Shown here: one piece after another, positions 1 through 12,770 of the stretch
Position numbering within the stretch: the stretch's first letter is position 1
Layout: each line of letters begins with the position of its first letter
DNA from: Pelargonium x hortorum
Taxonomy: Eukaryota; Streptophyta; Magnoliopsida; Geraniales; Geraniaceae
Length of the DNA: 64,000 nucleotides
Assembly (NCBI GenBank): GCA_036897525.1
Contig: JAYMTJ010000004.1
Coordinates: 156,076-220,075, forward strand
Reading direction: 5' to 3'
The notes under the pieces: generated by a model
Databases searched by the model: none
What the model saw: the letters and a program-made list of their open reading frames with translations, nothing else
What the model was told of the DNA's origin: nothing
Position numbers and translations under genes: made by a program

Positions 1-3000
1 TTTAAATTTTAGCTTCAACTCTATCTTACTGACTTCTTTCTTTATTAGGAATTAGGATTGCTTTCATGACTTCTTTTCTTAGGACGACTTATAAAAGATA
101 AAGTGGTTGGGAATAGGAGTAGGAGCTTTCCTTGATGGTAGGGAAATAGACCTTACCTAACAAAAGGGTCTTGTTCTAATAGTAGCTTTAATTAAGAAAT
201 TAAGAAGATAAGATAGAGTGTATTTTCTAGTCATACATAATCTAGTTAATGTAATAAGTATAAATTAGTGTATTAGTAAAGTATAGAGAGTTTCAAAAGA
301 GTCCTTTCGTATGTATTACTAAGGCGCTTTCCTCTTGGTTTCAGCTCCATTAGACATAAAAGTAAGGAATAGCTTTAAGACTCGGATTTTCTAGTTAGTT
401 AGTTAGGAATCTTAGAAAGTTGGTACTGCACAGCTTCCACAAAGAGAGGATTTCTATTAGTATAGTACACCCAGAAGAAGCCCGGTTCGGCTAGGTTACT
501 GCAATCAATAAATACAAGGATACCAAAGCTACGGAATTCTAGTTTATGATAGAATAGTTACAGTTCTTTAAATTGAGTTCTTCTACAATACTTATATCAG
601 GAACTTTTAAGATTATGAGTCTCTTTCCTAAAGGAAAAGTAAGGGAAATAATTAGGAATATATAGAACAATAGAATCTCCTCGCAGCGACAGCATTTCAC
701 AGCATTAAACTTAGGATTAACTCCTTACAATGCTTTACAAGGGATACTTAGAATTCAGTACCGTCTATCCCATATAGAGAAGAACTAATACAATTCAAAG
801 AGTAAGTCACTTATAGAAAGAAATTCTTAGGAATCTACTCAATACAAATAGAATAGCCACAATTATCAGAACTCCTATCTATCTGTTTGACTTGCTATAC
901 AGATCGGATAAGTACTCTCCTAAGGTAAGGAAGATATCTAGATGCCTTGTTTCCATTAGAACAATTCTTTAGATCCCAACAAGTTAAGGAATACTAATAC
1001 TAATACTAATTGTTACGATTATCGGATTATCAGCTTACAATAAACTAAAGGAATTCATTTACTACTTCATAAACTCCAAAAGGAATTTAGGAATCTCACA
1101 AAGACAACCCTCCAAGATCTACTGCTTACAAGTACAAGAGAATGGCTGTGTGTGATTCATGGCACCTTCATTAGATCTAAAACAATAGGATTTCTAGTTA
1201 GGAAGATAAGAATCAGTTAATGGGTTTCCCGTATATTTATTTATTCCATTAGTTTCACTTTACCACCTTTATTAAGTATAAGGGAAATAGAATCAGTTTG
1301 TTTAATGTACCTGCTCGGATCAGTACTAAGGCTTGCAAAACAAATAGAATCCTCTAAAATATCTAAGGAAGACTCCCAACACAGAAGAATACAAGCAGCT
1401 CTCGCAGGCTCTCCCTCAAAGAAAGAAAAGAGGATCCAGGAACGGAAAGAGAGAGATCCGCAAACAAATTCCAATTCTATCGAGATTAGGTCGGCTTTTG
1501 TTCATTGAGAGGGAGGTCATCTAGTCTTATAGAAATGCACTAAACTACTTACGAGAAACTTAAGAAACCAACTACTTTTACGGAAATTCCTTAAGGAGAT
1601 TAAGAGTCAAAGTCTGACCCATTTGCTTTGCACTGTATCCACGCAAGGAGTGATTTCCAAGTAGAGACCATAGATGAAAGCCTTAGAAAAGGAAGACTCT
1701 ATACTAGCAAAAAATGCATACCAATAGACCCAAACAGAATAGTGCTATCCTCTAATTATTCTAATAATTGGAGTGGAGGTATGAGATGACTCTATCTCTA
1801 TATATCTCTATATAGGAGAAAAGCTTTTCAATAATTTCATGATAGAAACAAAGGAACATACATGAGAACAAAACCCTTACCGACTTACTTCTAACTTACT
1901 TACTGGATTGCTTTCATGTCATGACTTCTTTCTTCTTGACTTAGTTGTAGCTATACCTTCTATATGGGCTATACCTTTCTTAGTAGTAGGAGTCAGAGTA
2001 ACCATGAATAGATAGTAGACAGAGAGAAAAGAGGATCACGGTATTCCCTGTCCTTGATGTAGCTTGTATTCTTGTTGTTGTATTCTGTAGCTATTCTATA
2101 AGGGAATAGAATATTTTGACTCGTATGACATCAATCAAGTATTTGGTCAACTTGCTCCGCCTGAAGACTCTTAAGTCGACAGTCGACCCTTAGACTTATA
2201 TAAGAAGTCTAAGTTTTGAATGAGAGAGTCCCTAAAATCCCTTAGCGACCAGCTACTTAGATGTAACTATTTATAATTAGAAAATAACCCTTTAGCCGCT
2301 TATTCAAATATTCCTTTCAAGGATAACAACAGCTAACCCCTATGATTCCGCAGTATAATATCCAAAGAAGAGAGTCGTTAGCCCTGTATAGTTGTGTAAA
2401 ATCCGTAAAAAATCCTTATTATAACCCTATCTATGTAAGTAAAGAAAGAGTCATTTCCTTGTTATAATAAGGAACCTACTTCTAAAAAACAGAACCTTTC
2501 TTTGTCGTAGAGGCTTTTTATTAATGAAATATTATACTCTTTTAGTTAGAGTAGATTAGAATACGTTAGTGACTGATTCCCGAATTCCCGGGCTGTAAAG
2601 GAGCTGCGACTTAGACATTCTATTAACTTCTTCACGCCTGGATGATTACTACTGGGGTAAAGTAAAAGCAGACTCTTATTCACTCTGTTACTTTAAATAA
2701 AGAGAAATTTCTCTCAGGTTCAACTCGCATATAAAACTTCTAAAAGGCCGATAAATCTGACTCTTATTGATTGAATTGCTTCTATCCTACTAGTTAGAGA
2801 CTCCTTTATTATCAAAGCCTAAAACTTATAAAATAACAACAGAATATCTAGGACTTAATAAAGCTTAGAACTGCCTTTGGTTTTTCCTTTTTCTTAGATT
2901 AGAGATTTACTGGAAAAGAATGACTTTAGAATTCTTAAGCTATATATTATATTCCCCTTTTTAGTGGATTCCCAGAAACTTATTCCCTTTAACCAGAATA

Positions 3001-5455
3001 CAAATATTTCACACTTGTCTGGATTTGCGGGGTCTTAAAGCATACAAACTCCTGAGAATACCTACAGTTAGTTTTTTTCTAGCTCCTGTACCTTACAACT
3101 TACTATCCGGAATCGACAACCTAAAAACACAAGAGCAACCTACGGAGTTATTTATCCTGGTTCCTATCCCTAATATACTTGAAAATTCCTGTCTTTATAA
3201 GACTTTAGATCATTTTCTTTCCGTTTAGTCAAAACGGGTACACTCTCATAACTCAAACAGGTATATACTAGAAATCCCGTAATACAGCTAGGGTTTGCCT
3301 AAAAGGTTAAGACTTGAAAAACCTTTGCCTTTTATCTATTCCTTGACTTGTTTCTTGATACCCATATCTAGACCCTTCTTCTTATTCCCTTATAGTTCCT
3401 CTAGTTAGGAAGTATACTCTATATAAAGTATTGTATTAATGTATTCCTTATACAGTTAGTATAGGAAACTCTTACAATATTAATTCGGTATTAGGCATAT
3501 ATTTAGGTTTTTATTCCAAAGGATCCATTTAGCAGCGTTTTTAAGAGTATAGCTAGGAATTCGGGGTACACAGCAGTCTTCTTTGTTATATCTATTTCTC
3601 TTATAGGAAATTCTAATATTCAACCTATAAGGAACCCAGATTCTAATTAGGGTTCTCACAGCTACTTTATTCATAGTGGATAAAAAAGAATTTATGTATC
3701 GTAGCTCCTCGGTTTATTCATTTCATTATAGTTGGTTTATAGTACATTAAGAAGTTAGTCCTGTATGTAATATCCTATCCAACCAAGGTACACTCTTCTT
3801 ATGCTGCCAAACTAAAGGAACACTCTGAATACCCTAACCTTCTAAGCTGGGTAAGAGCAATCCCAGCTGGAGCATTACCTAAACCTGTCAAGTGCAATCC
3901 CAGTCTCAGTGCCGGTTCCAGTTTAAGGTCAATATAGGTCAAAGCGAGCCTACTAAGGGAATAAATCCTAAGCAGTCGAACCTATACTAATTACCCGTAC
4001 TAAGGAACCAAACTACAAAGACTCTACTTCTCAGTCGAGAGTACCACCTTCTTGTATTGGACACCTTTAGAGGGAACTCACTGAAAGCGGTCTATTCTAT
4101 TGCCTGCAAAGGAAACCTCATGAAAAGATCCTCTATGCATTAACAGGGTCCGCAAAAAGGGGAGAGGGCAATAAAATAAAACCGGACCTCTATATACATT
4201 CTACACGAGTTAGAGTCCCATACTCTATTTAGGGCTAGGACAGGAAAGACACTAGCTATATAACAAACAACTAGTAAAGTAACAGGTTCTAATCCCATCA
4301 GACTTCTAGAGGTTTGCGGTTTGTGTTAGACTCTAGATTTAAATAGGGGGTTTTGTTTTAACTATTGATTACGAGTAGAAAGATTTTACCGCTCTTTGAG
4401 GACTACCGTAAAACGTATACTAGATAGTACAGAGATAGACTAGATAACCCATTATCTTATTCTTTTGACTGTCCTTGTTCTAGCGCTTTCTTAACTAAAT
4501 GACTTATTCTGTATTACTTTATTGTTCTTGAAAGCTAGAGGAGCTCTTTCTTAGAAGTAGGAGCTTTCATATAAGGGAGATACCACTTAGAAAAGAAGAA
4601 ATCGAAATGAGGAAGTACAGATACCCATAACATAAGATGCCCCCGTAGTAGAGATAGCCGTATTCTTCTTCCCTTTTCTTTTGCTTTTGTAGATAGCCTA
4701 CACCGAAAAGACTAGGGAAACAAAGAAGAGAATCTGTCAATCTGTTTTATTTAGAATTCTTTACCAAGATATTGTACTCCTTTATCGGATTAGTTAGTTA
4801 CTGGTTTAGTTCCAATATATTACTAATTTATTACCTCTTAATAGATAACCTACTCTCTGCAATACCTGTGTATTTCTGTTATCTTCCTTTAAATTCTGTA
4901 TTCTATTCTGTTATTAGACTCCTTATAATCGCTTAGAATAACCCCAGCAGCGAAAGAACTTAAGACTTGGATGAACGCATTGTGCTTACGTTAGTGCTTT
5001 AGAGTCACAAAACTGAGATAGTTAGAGCTAATTGGACAAGTTGGCATCCGGTTCAGCAATTTGATTATCATGGACATGGAATTCTAGGTGGTTAGAGCAT
5101 CTTTCTTTTCAGGGAATGGAATTGATTTGCGAGAGGAGGATAAGCGCGGAGCAGTAAATTGGGGCTTTATAGAGGAGAGATAGGGCCCAGAATAGGGGGC
5201 GAAAGGATGACAGTGGGAAATTTTTCTCGGGAGAGAAAAGGATAACCCTTTTCAAAGAGAACCCTAAAACGAAGGGGTGAAATAGATGATAGAATTCTCA
5301 CTTGGAACGCCTTAACTCTGGCTAGGTCCCTTGTGAATGGTAATAGTCCCGGGGTTTCGGTCACCAATGAATTTACATACAAGTTTAGGTTCATTCAGTT
5401 AGGAAACTTTTTCGGGTTGGGGCTAACAAGTTGATAGTTTGAGTCATTTTCTATT
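1..5455. other. Non-coding tract, no gene recognised
   Basis: All six frames are closed by frequent stops and no organellar protein, rRNA or complete tRNA is recognisable. What it holds is small-scale structure: three tandem copies of the hexamer ACTAAT at 993-1010, a TA/CT-rich microsatellite-like stretch around 1790-1816, a 17-nt word at 950-966 that recurs exactly at 25260-25276, and a 15-nt word (CTACTTCTCAGTCGA) at 4024-4038 that recurs at 20368-20382. The part from about 4970 to 5400 is richer in G+C than its surroundings and contains a D-arm-like string (AGGTGGTTAGAGCAT, 5086-5100) with no matching T arm, so I do not call a tRNA there. The 75-codon minus-strand frame at 5167-5394 has no recognisable product. 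Confidence 0.6.
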
Positions 5456-5636
5456 TTGTCCATTCCAGATGCCTGCTATACAAGACAAACCAAACGTAGG
5501 TTTCAAAGGATGACGAGTTTAGCTACACAGCACAGACATATAATATATACTACTTCCAACGGCAAGAGAGGGTTCCTTAGATCCAATTCGAAACATAAAC
5601 CATATGTAACAGCCACTTTAATTCTACTTTATCGAG

Positions 5637-5990
5637 GTGAGACATTTTGTGACAAATATAATGTATTTCGAAAAGGTATCTTTCAAAGATAGTCTGAATC
5701 TTCGATCTATATCGGTAAAAGTTTGTAACATAAAAACCCAGAAACTAAGGAATGAAGAATGCAACTCCTCTTTCGTTGATAAATTACACAAGTGCTTTGT
5801 AAATTCTATATCGGAACTTTGGAAACTCCTAAACACCCCAATAACTCTTACTTTTCATACTGATAAAGATATAGAGCCTCCCCATTCATCACACCTAGAA
5901 AGAATTCTCTCATATTTAGCACCTTATCAAATAAAAATGACAGCCCTATATACACATAAACATTTTAGTGCAACTTTTTACTCTTACTAG
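5637..5990 (+). CDS. Unrecognised ORF, possibly one part of a frameshifted or decayed gene
   Basis: The frame opens at a GTG at 5637; the first ATG is codon 9 at 5661, giving about 109 residues to the TAG ending at 5990. I do not recognise the product. The translation looks more protein-like than most frames here: mixed charged and hydrophobic residues, a plausible amphipathic helix in the middle (SFVDKLHKCFVNSISELWKL) and an aromatic/His-rich end. It has no transmembrane segment, signal peptide or known motif. A second plus-strand frame (5456-5692, TTG start, inner ATG at 5510) overlaps its start in another register and is basic in composition, so the DNA from 5456 to 5990 is open throughout if one frame change is allowed. 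Neither frame alone exceeds the length expected by chance in this window. It could be a plasmid-derived or lineage-specific organellar ORF, or chance. The call rests on composition only. Confidence 0.22.
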   Translation: MRHFVTNIMYFEKVSFKDSLNLRSISVKVCNIKTQKLRNEECNSSFVDKLHKCFVNSISELWKLLNTPITLTFHTDKDIEPPHSSHLERILSYLAPYQIKMTALYTHKHFSATFYSY

Positions 5991-8900
5991 GTATAGCCGA
6001 ACCTAACTATAAACCCGAGCTAATATCTACAACAAAAGGACGCTAACCTGTTAAGTCTAAGGTCATGCTATCACATTTCTTTAGAACTTTTTAGTTCCCT
6101 GTAAAATTAATGAGATAAAAACTCCTACAACTCAGATTACTAGTACAGGAGATATCATATCAGAGGGGGAAATATACAAACAAAAAAGAGGAAAAGTCAC
6201 AAGTGCAGTTAATACAACTAAACTAGAAACGAAAATCAGAAATTTACGAGATATCCCGGCTAGCGAAAATTGATATTTCAACTCTATCCTGAAATAGCTA
6301 GACTCATTCTCATTAATCTTGTGTTCCACCTAAAATTATTTGTTCTATATTGCCTGCTGACCCTTAAAAAAAATGATAAGAACTTTATAACAAACAAACA
6401 AGACCCCTACAACAATTAAAAATAGATATTAATAAAGAAATTTAGGTTAATAAAAACTACAAGGATTCTCTTGACAGCTGAGTTTTTCCAGAAATAGAAC
6501 GTTTCATAAATTCATAAAAGGGGGGTATCTAAACGGTCTATATCATAATATAACCCTTTGACAAAGCAATAGCAGTTGCATAAGCCCTAGTCCTAGTTGT
6601 ATCGGTATCAGTCGCAGTCACTATGGGAGCCATAACCAGAGAAGTAAGGTCTATTTATAGTTTCGGAAGAGTTCAAGGAAGTATCCCATTCGAACAAGTC
6701 AAATCAAAGAGGTGACTCAAATAGTAAGCCAAGGAATTGCATTTTATACGACCAACACCTAAAAGAAGCCGCAAATGGTCTTGGTTCAGGCAGCCTTTAC
6801 AGAGAAAATGTACTTGAAATACCAAGAATTAGAACAATTTTGTTATCCTCAAGACTAAGCTAAGCTATGAATAGTACACCCTAGTAAATGAAAGTGAAAT
6901 AAATATAGGAAATCCTTCTAGGCAAGACTTCAACGATGGAGTTACTTGTTAACAAGGACTAAGATACAAAGAATCGTTTGCTTATGTTATTGATTTCGAG
7001 TTGTTTATTAGAGAGGGTAATCCCAAGAAAGTTCAATTGGGTTCCTTTGGTTTGCTCTTGAGACCGGTACTGAGACAGGGTCCTGCATTCAAGGGTTTCC
7101 TCAATTGACCAAGTGGATTGACCAGTTACTGACTAGAAGCGTTCAGGTAATTGGACTGTATGATTCCTGTAAGTTTCCAGTTAGAATTAGAACAAGTGAG
7201 TGTACCTTAGTTGACATGTTCTTCTTGAGTCCCTTAGTTGGCTAGAATAGCTATTGACCAGCTTCAAAGAGCCTCTCTAAGGCAATTAGTTTCCGGTAAA
7301 TACACTTTGTACTTTTGTTCCACTTTATATAATAATATAAAATTTCAATACAGAATTGACTCTGACTTTAGCTTATATACTCCAATAGCTTTTGTAGAAA
7401 GGGCTGTAATACAAGGAGTAAACGAGGAATAGAATTCGTTTAAAAGACACGTAGGTTTTTTTTCTAGTTACAGACCTAAGATAGGGCATATTGGCATAAT
7501 AAAGAAATATCCGATTGCTTTCAATTCAACACCGATTCCCGGTAAGAAAGTTAAAACAACAAGCGTTTAGTATTCGGGGACTCTAAGAAAATAGGGAAGA
7601 TTTAACCATAAGTCTTTCTTTCTAGATCTTAATGCTTGCTTTCCTAATCAGAACAAATAAATAGTAGTGTAAAAGCAAGGAAGTCTCTGGGATGTGAGGA
7701 ATTAAAAAACATTTACGAAAAAAGAAACAGTTACAGGCATTTATCCCTAGTATAGAATCGAAATTTACTCGATAATAATAATGGTTGCTTTGAACCAGGC
7801 TAAGATATAGGAAACTTCCTGGCGCTACCCTAACTTTGCTAAAATCCTATTTATTTCAATTTCATTTCTGAGTAAAGGAAAAGTAATGGGGAATTTCTTG
7901 CCTAGATGATGCGATGCCCTTTATAAATAGACTATACTATACTCATACAGTTTACCTCAATGTTATCGCTTAAGATTTTAGAATATATAAGGATCCTCCT
8001 TCTAAGACCCCACCCGAATAAGAATACATAACTAACAAGTCAAAATCAAAGAATGTATTGTTCCTAGTTATAAAATTAATGAGCCTTATCTCCGAAAGAA
8101 ATCCCTTACAGCAAGTAAAGTATATAGTGAATTAGATATAAAATACCAGCCTAGTTAAGACTCCAATTCGTATGTTAAAGCACGGATAGAAAAAAGCAGA
8201 GCTTGATAGGAACACCTCCTAAGTTCTTGGAAGATCTATTTACAATAACCCTACTAAAGTAGTATATAAGTAAGATCTGACACATTTAAGTATAAGAATT
8301 CATATAATATTTTTAACACTCTTATCGAGGACTTTCCCGTTATTATGGGACAATTTCATTGTACTCTGTGGGATACGCTTTTTTCACTTTCTTATCTTAG
8401 TTAGTAACGCATAACCCGGGTATATCTATATAGAATACCTATTTAAGAAAGCGCTAATCTTACATTACAAGGGTACGCTAAAGATACTAAGATTCTAAGT
8501 TTTGCTTTGCCAAACCAAAGCAGAGACCGCCTCAGTAAGTAAAGAGTTAAACCCGCTCCGTGTAAGGCAAGGAATTTCAAAGGAAGTTAGCAGAGTGTGG
8601 AAGTTTATATAAAAAATCTAATGCGGCAAGTTCAAATACATAACAAACTCTAGTTAAGTAGAAATCTGTGTATATTTATTCTATAAAATAAGCATTGAAT
8701 TCAGTACAGGATTTTTTTCTGGCAGGAAGGGGTTGCTTCTATCTAGAAGTGCAAGATTCTATGCCTAAAGGTTCTTTTTTTAGTTATATAATCCCAACTT
8801 CTTTGGACTGAATGAAGCTGTCGTACTTAAATATGAGTCATAAAAAAAACCTGCCAAGCCTCAAAGCTCCAGGGAATTGGTATGCATGTATGTTAGTTCC

Positions 8901-9519
8901 TGCAGCAGAGCTCTCTATATCGATCGAGAAAGCTAAATGTAAGACTGACGCGGTTCTTTGTAAGTCACCCAGTAAGTTGAAGGAATAGCCAATAACTAGA
9001 ACCTTAGAAGGCCCTAATTGAGTAAGAGCTCTCTTAAATATGGTATATGATCCGAGCTGGATTGCCTTTCTCAAGACTCCTTCAATCCCAATAAACATAA
9101 GATAAGGTATAACCTCATAAATCAGATCCGTTCCGGCGGAGAAGGGCCAGGGTTTCCGCTTATTAACAATTATATTATAAAAAAACCTAAGACGGCGACT
9201 TTTCCCTGCTAGAGAAAGCTTATAAAGTGAATTCCGCCAACAGTAGTTAATTTGAACCCTGGAGTTACATTCAAAACTTATATGAGGACAGGTCCTAGGA
9301 TCTCCTAAAGTTACAAGATTATTTACAAGTCTTATACTCTTTCACATTATCGTAAAGAACGGAGCTCTTAGGCTAGGAGGCACTCCTTATTGAGATCTAT
9401 ACTATTTGGGGCTTACACAGGTAGTTTTAAGTTCAATTTGTTTTTATTTTCAAAATTTAGCAATGTTTTCAAGAATCAAAATCACTTAATTAAATAGAGT
9501 GAGGCTCTGTATTATGGTT
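5991..9519. other. Non-coding tract, no gene recognised
   Basis: No gene is recognisable. At 6560-6640 there is a low-complexity patch that, read on the minus strand, shares the words GCTATTGCT and ACTGATACCG with a patch at 61870-61990. The 15-mer GGTACTGAGACAGGG at 7066-7080 recurs exactly at 29354-29368. A T8 run at 7456-7463 sits in a flanking context (TAGG before, CTAGTTACA after) that recurs at 61658-61680 with ten T. A minus-strand ATG frame of 86 codons at 8838-9098 gives a fairly hydrophobic translation that I could not assign and treat as chance. Confidence 0.6.
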
Positions 9520-9529
9520 TTTGTCTGCA

Positions 9530-9605
9530 TGAATGGTAGAATCTCTAACTGATCCGTAGTTGCGGTAGTTAAAAAGTGCGTGGTTCGAATCTCTTCGTCA
9601 TGTCA
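9530..9605 (+). other. Isolated T-arm-like sequence
   Basis: The string GTGGTTCGAATCTC near 9579-9592 contains a canonical T-loop word (TTCGAAT) preceded about 50 nt upstream by a weak D-arm-like string (GAATGGTAGAATCTC). No acceptor stem closes and no anticodon arm pairs, so this is not a functional tRNA. It may be an eroded tRNA fragment or a chance match to the T-loop consensus. Confidence 0.15.
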
Positions 9606-12600
9606 TAGGGGACTTTTACTAATTTGACTAAAATAAGTTGCCTTAGATTCGTATACTATACTATACTAATTCGCCAACTTATCCTGTTTTTCTTATAGAG
9701 AATTCCTATGCTTTTAGTTTAGCAAGTTTCTTAATTTACCTCTACTAGAATTTCTGCCTACAAATGATAAGCCACAATTACAGAATGGGGAAGGTGCAGA
9801 ATACTACAGCCGAGCTTGTGAAGTATTTTAACAGCGGGTAATCGGTATATAATAGCAACAGTTAAAATATACAATTTGATGAGCCTAATAGTTTTTTTAC
9901 TCAGTTAGGGACTGCGCTACCTCGGGATTTTGAAAATTTCATTTACGGACGGTTTTGGTCTTAATTTAGGGGCTTACTAGTAATGTGAAAGTAATACAAA
10001 AAACAGGAGGAATTATTCCTAAAGAAAGATTTCTTGTTTAGTTAGTGTTTTCCAGTACCTCTAGCTTTTCCCGGTATCTTATCTGTATTCTGTATTTGGG
10101 TTAGTGCTTTCTGGATGTCATGCTTTAGTGGAATAGGTTAAAATGTAAATAAAGATAAGGTATTCAAAGCTACAGAGTTCCAGTTTTAAGGGCTTTAAAT
10201 TGAAATAGAAGAAAATCCTTTTCTGAGTCGAAGGTATGTATATTCCAACCTAAAGGGCATGCTAACGTGTGTTTAGCGCAAGGAAATTAATTATCATACA
10301 ATCGGTTTTTTTCTGTTGCTCTATAATTAATTAATCTTGGATTAGTTTTCTTTACTACCGAGACGTTAACTCGAAGATTAACTGCCAAGGGAAAGTAAGA
10401 CTTTAGTCAGAGGGCATATCCAAAAAATAAGGATTGTCTAGCTATCGTTTCAGACCCCTGTAAACTTTCCTACAATTCTTTATTGAAATCGTATAGCAAA
10501 TTAATGTTTGATACTATATAAAATGAAAGTATTAAAGCACGCAGAATTTTCACTTATCCTGGTAAAAATACATTTTAAAACCAACAATCTGGCTGGAGGG
10601 TACACTCATATTTTCCTTTACTTTCAACGGGCTTTCTAGTTCTATAAGAGGTTAACTAGGTTTTTTCTTAAATTAAAGATAGTTAAAAAAAAAGAATGTC
10701 AAACTAACTTCATTAGATAATGTTTCAGAATAGCATTTAGCTGTTTCCATATTCAATTCGGCAGAGGCTTGCCACAGAGTTCCATGCCATTCTTCGAAAA
10801 AAAGAGGGCCCTTAACATACTAAAATGGGGCTTGGAGAAGCAACCCGTTTCCTTTTGTGGTTAGAAAGTCACTTACTAGCTTTGCGTAATACCGATTGTA
10901 GAATTCAAAGAGCTTTATCTACTGTTTTTGCGAATCCGGGGGTCAAGACCCAAGACCAAAGGGAACCCTTAATACTTGCAGCAGGGTATACCCTACGAGA
11001 ATATCCTACTAAAAGGCGTACTAAGAGCTCTTGTTACATAACAATGTAATTCCGAATTAGGTATCTATCCCGAACCCGTGTTCGGAAAAACTAAAAAAGT
11101 AATTGTAACCCCGATTCAATCTCTAAGATTTCCAGCTTGTAACTCCAAAACTTTTTTTTGTAGCTTTTCTTTTTTACTTATACCCTATCCCGCGAGTAGT
11201 CATCAATTTTCATTTCATGTTATCCCGATTTCTTAAGAAGTTTTCTATAAGAAGCACTCCCGGAGATTTTGACTCAGTCTGTCTCTGTAGCGCAGTATTT
11301 TAAGTTTTCTTTTGAATCTAGTTTTTTTTGCCAAGTCTTTTACTTTATAAGTAGTTAGAGATTCCTGTTTGAATATAAGCGGAGCCTCGTCCATAATTTT
11401 TCAAAGTATCCAGCCCAAACATTCGCAATTCCAGGAGAGGTTTCTGTATCCCGCCTAGTTACACACGAATTAGTACCCCTTGGGTTTTATATACGACCGA
11501 CCCCTTTTATCTAGAAAAAACAAAAAGGGGTTTCCCTTGTAAAGAGATCTAATTCTAGCCTATGAGAAAAGTAGAAGTGTTATTGAAAGATCAAAAATAT
11601 GAGAATAATTGAATTTTGCAGGTAAATTTCTTTCTTAAGGACAAAGTCTATGCCCAACAGAGGGGGGCTTTTATAGTATATGTGCTCTCAGGGCACTGGC
11701 TGGGTATTACTGTCTATATTTATCTCGAACTTTTCATTTCTGGGTTTTCTAACAAAAGGGCACTGTTTAAAAGTTATCCTAATATGTTTGTCTGGTAATC
11801 TCTTAATGATAATGACTTAATTTAATCGCAAGGGGTTTTTCTCAAATCAAATAAAAAGAGAAGGGACTTGCTTTATATATAATTAGATATAGGGTCGTAG
11901 CCAAGCTTGATTTACAGCTGCACGTGAGTTACTTTTAAAGTATAGAACATAACAGGGTTTCCAATAGATCCTCTAAGCAAGCTTTATTTGAACAGATTTG
12001 TAAAATCTTAACTTTTATCCTTCCCCTGGGTTATACAACGGGGCTTTTGCTAGAAAAGGAATTCTATATAAATCTAGCTCAAAGAGACCTTATCATAGAA
12101 AGGGTGTTCTCTCAAGAGGCTTTGACTTTTTGAAGTAAAGAAACAAGATAGATATTAGATAAAAAAAGAATTTCTACGGTTAACAAAGGGGTTCTTGTTT
12201 ATAGAAGAGATCTCGCCTAGAAATTGAAGTTTCTTTATGAATCTTTTTTTAAAGGTTCTCGCAATACGTAGTAAGAATTAGGGTAACAAGGAGCTCTATG
12301 AAGAAAAATAGGAGTGTAATGGTCCTTACAAGTAAAGTTCCGTACTAACCTGCGAATTGAATCCTCTTTATGATTGCATTTTCTTGCCTATGCAGACTTT
12401 GAAAGAAGGGGTCCTAGATCGAAAGCAAAATTCCAAGCTCTTTTCTTTACTTTTTGTAAGATTCAGACCTAGTTTATAACCCAGCCCTAAACGAAACCTT
12501 CTGCCGAGAACCTTTGTCTTATAATTTTACATGGATTTCACTTACTTTGTTCAGAACAAGTATACTTTTTTTTAGTAGAATTCCGTTCTTCGTACAAACT

Positions 12601-12770
12601 TTTTCTTATCCGAGATATTTTCAAGCATCTTAAGTGAACCCTAATATAATCTCTATTATCCACACTAAAGTTCTATCTAGCTCTAATTCTAAGACTAATA
12701 GCTGCAGCAAGAAGTCTAGCTTTCTAGCGGAAACAATAAGTCATACAGAAACAAGTCATGAAGAATAAGA
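9606..12770. other. Non-coding tract, no gene recognised
   Basis: No gene is recognisable. Around 10156-10202 the sequence is a diverged copy of 516-576, sharing AAAGCTAC, AGTTT and CTTTAAATTGA in the same order. Immediately downstream, a string at 10229-10246 (CGAAGGTATGTATATTCC) resembles one at 30282-30297 with a two-base length difference. A 74-codon plus-strand frame at 10825-11049 has no recognised product and is within chance length. Confidence 0.6.

Noticed and set aside
5086-5100. D-arm-like AGGTGGTTAGAGCAT
   Set aside because: No T-loop or closing acceptor helix downstream.
8838-9098. Minus-strand 86-codon ATG frame with hydrophobic, protein-like translation
   Set aside because: No family recognised, and the length is well inside chance expectation.
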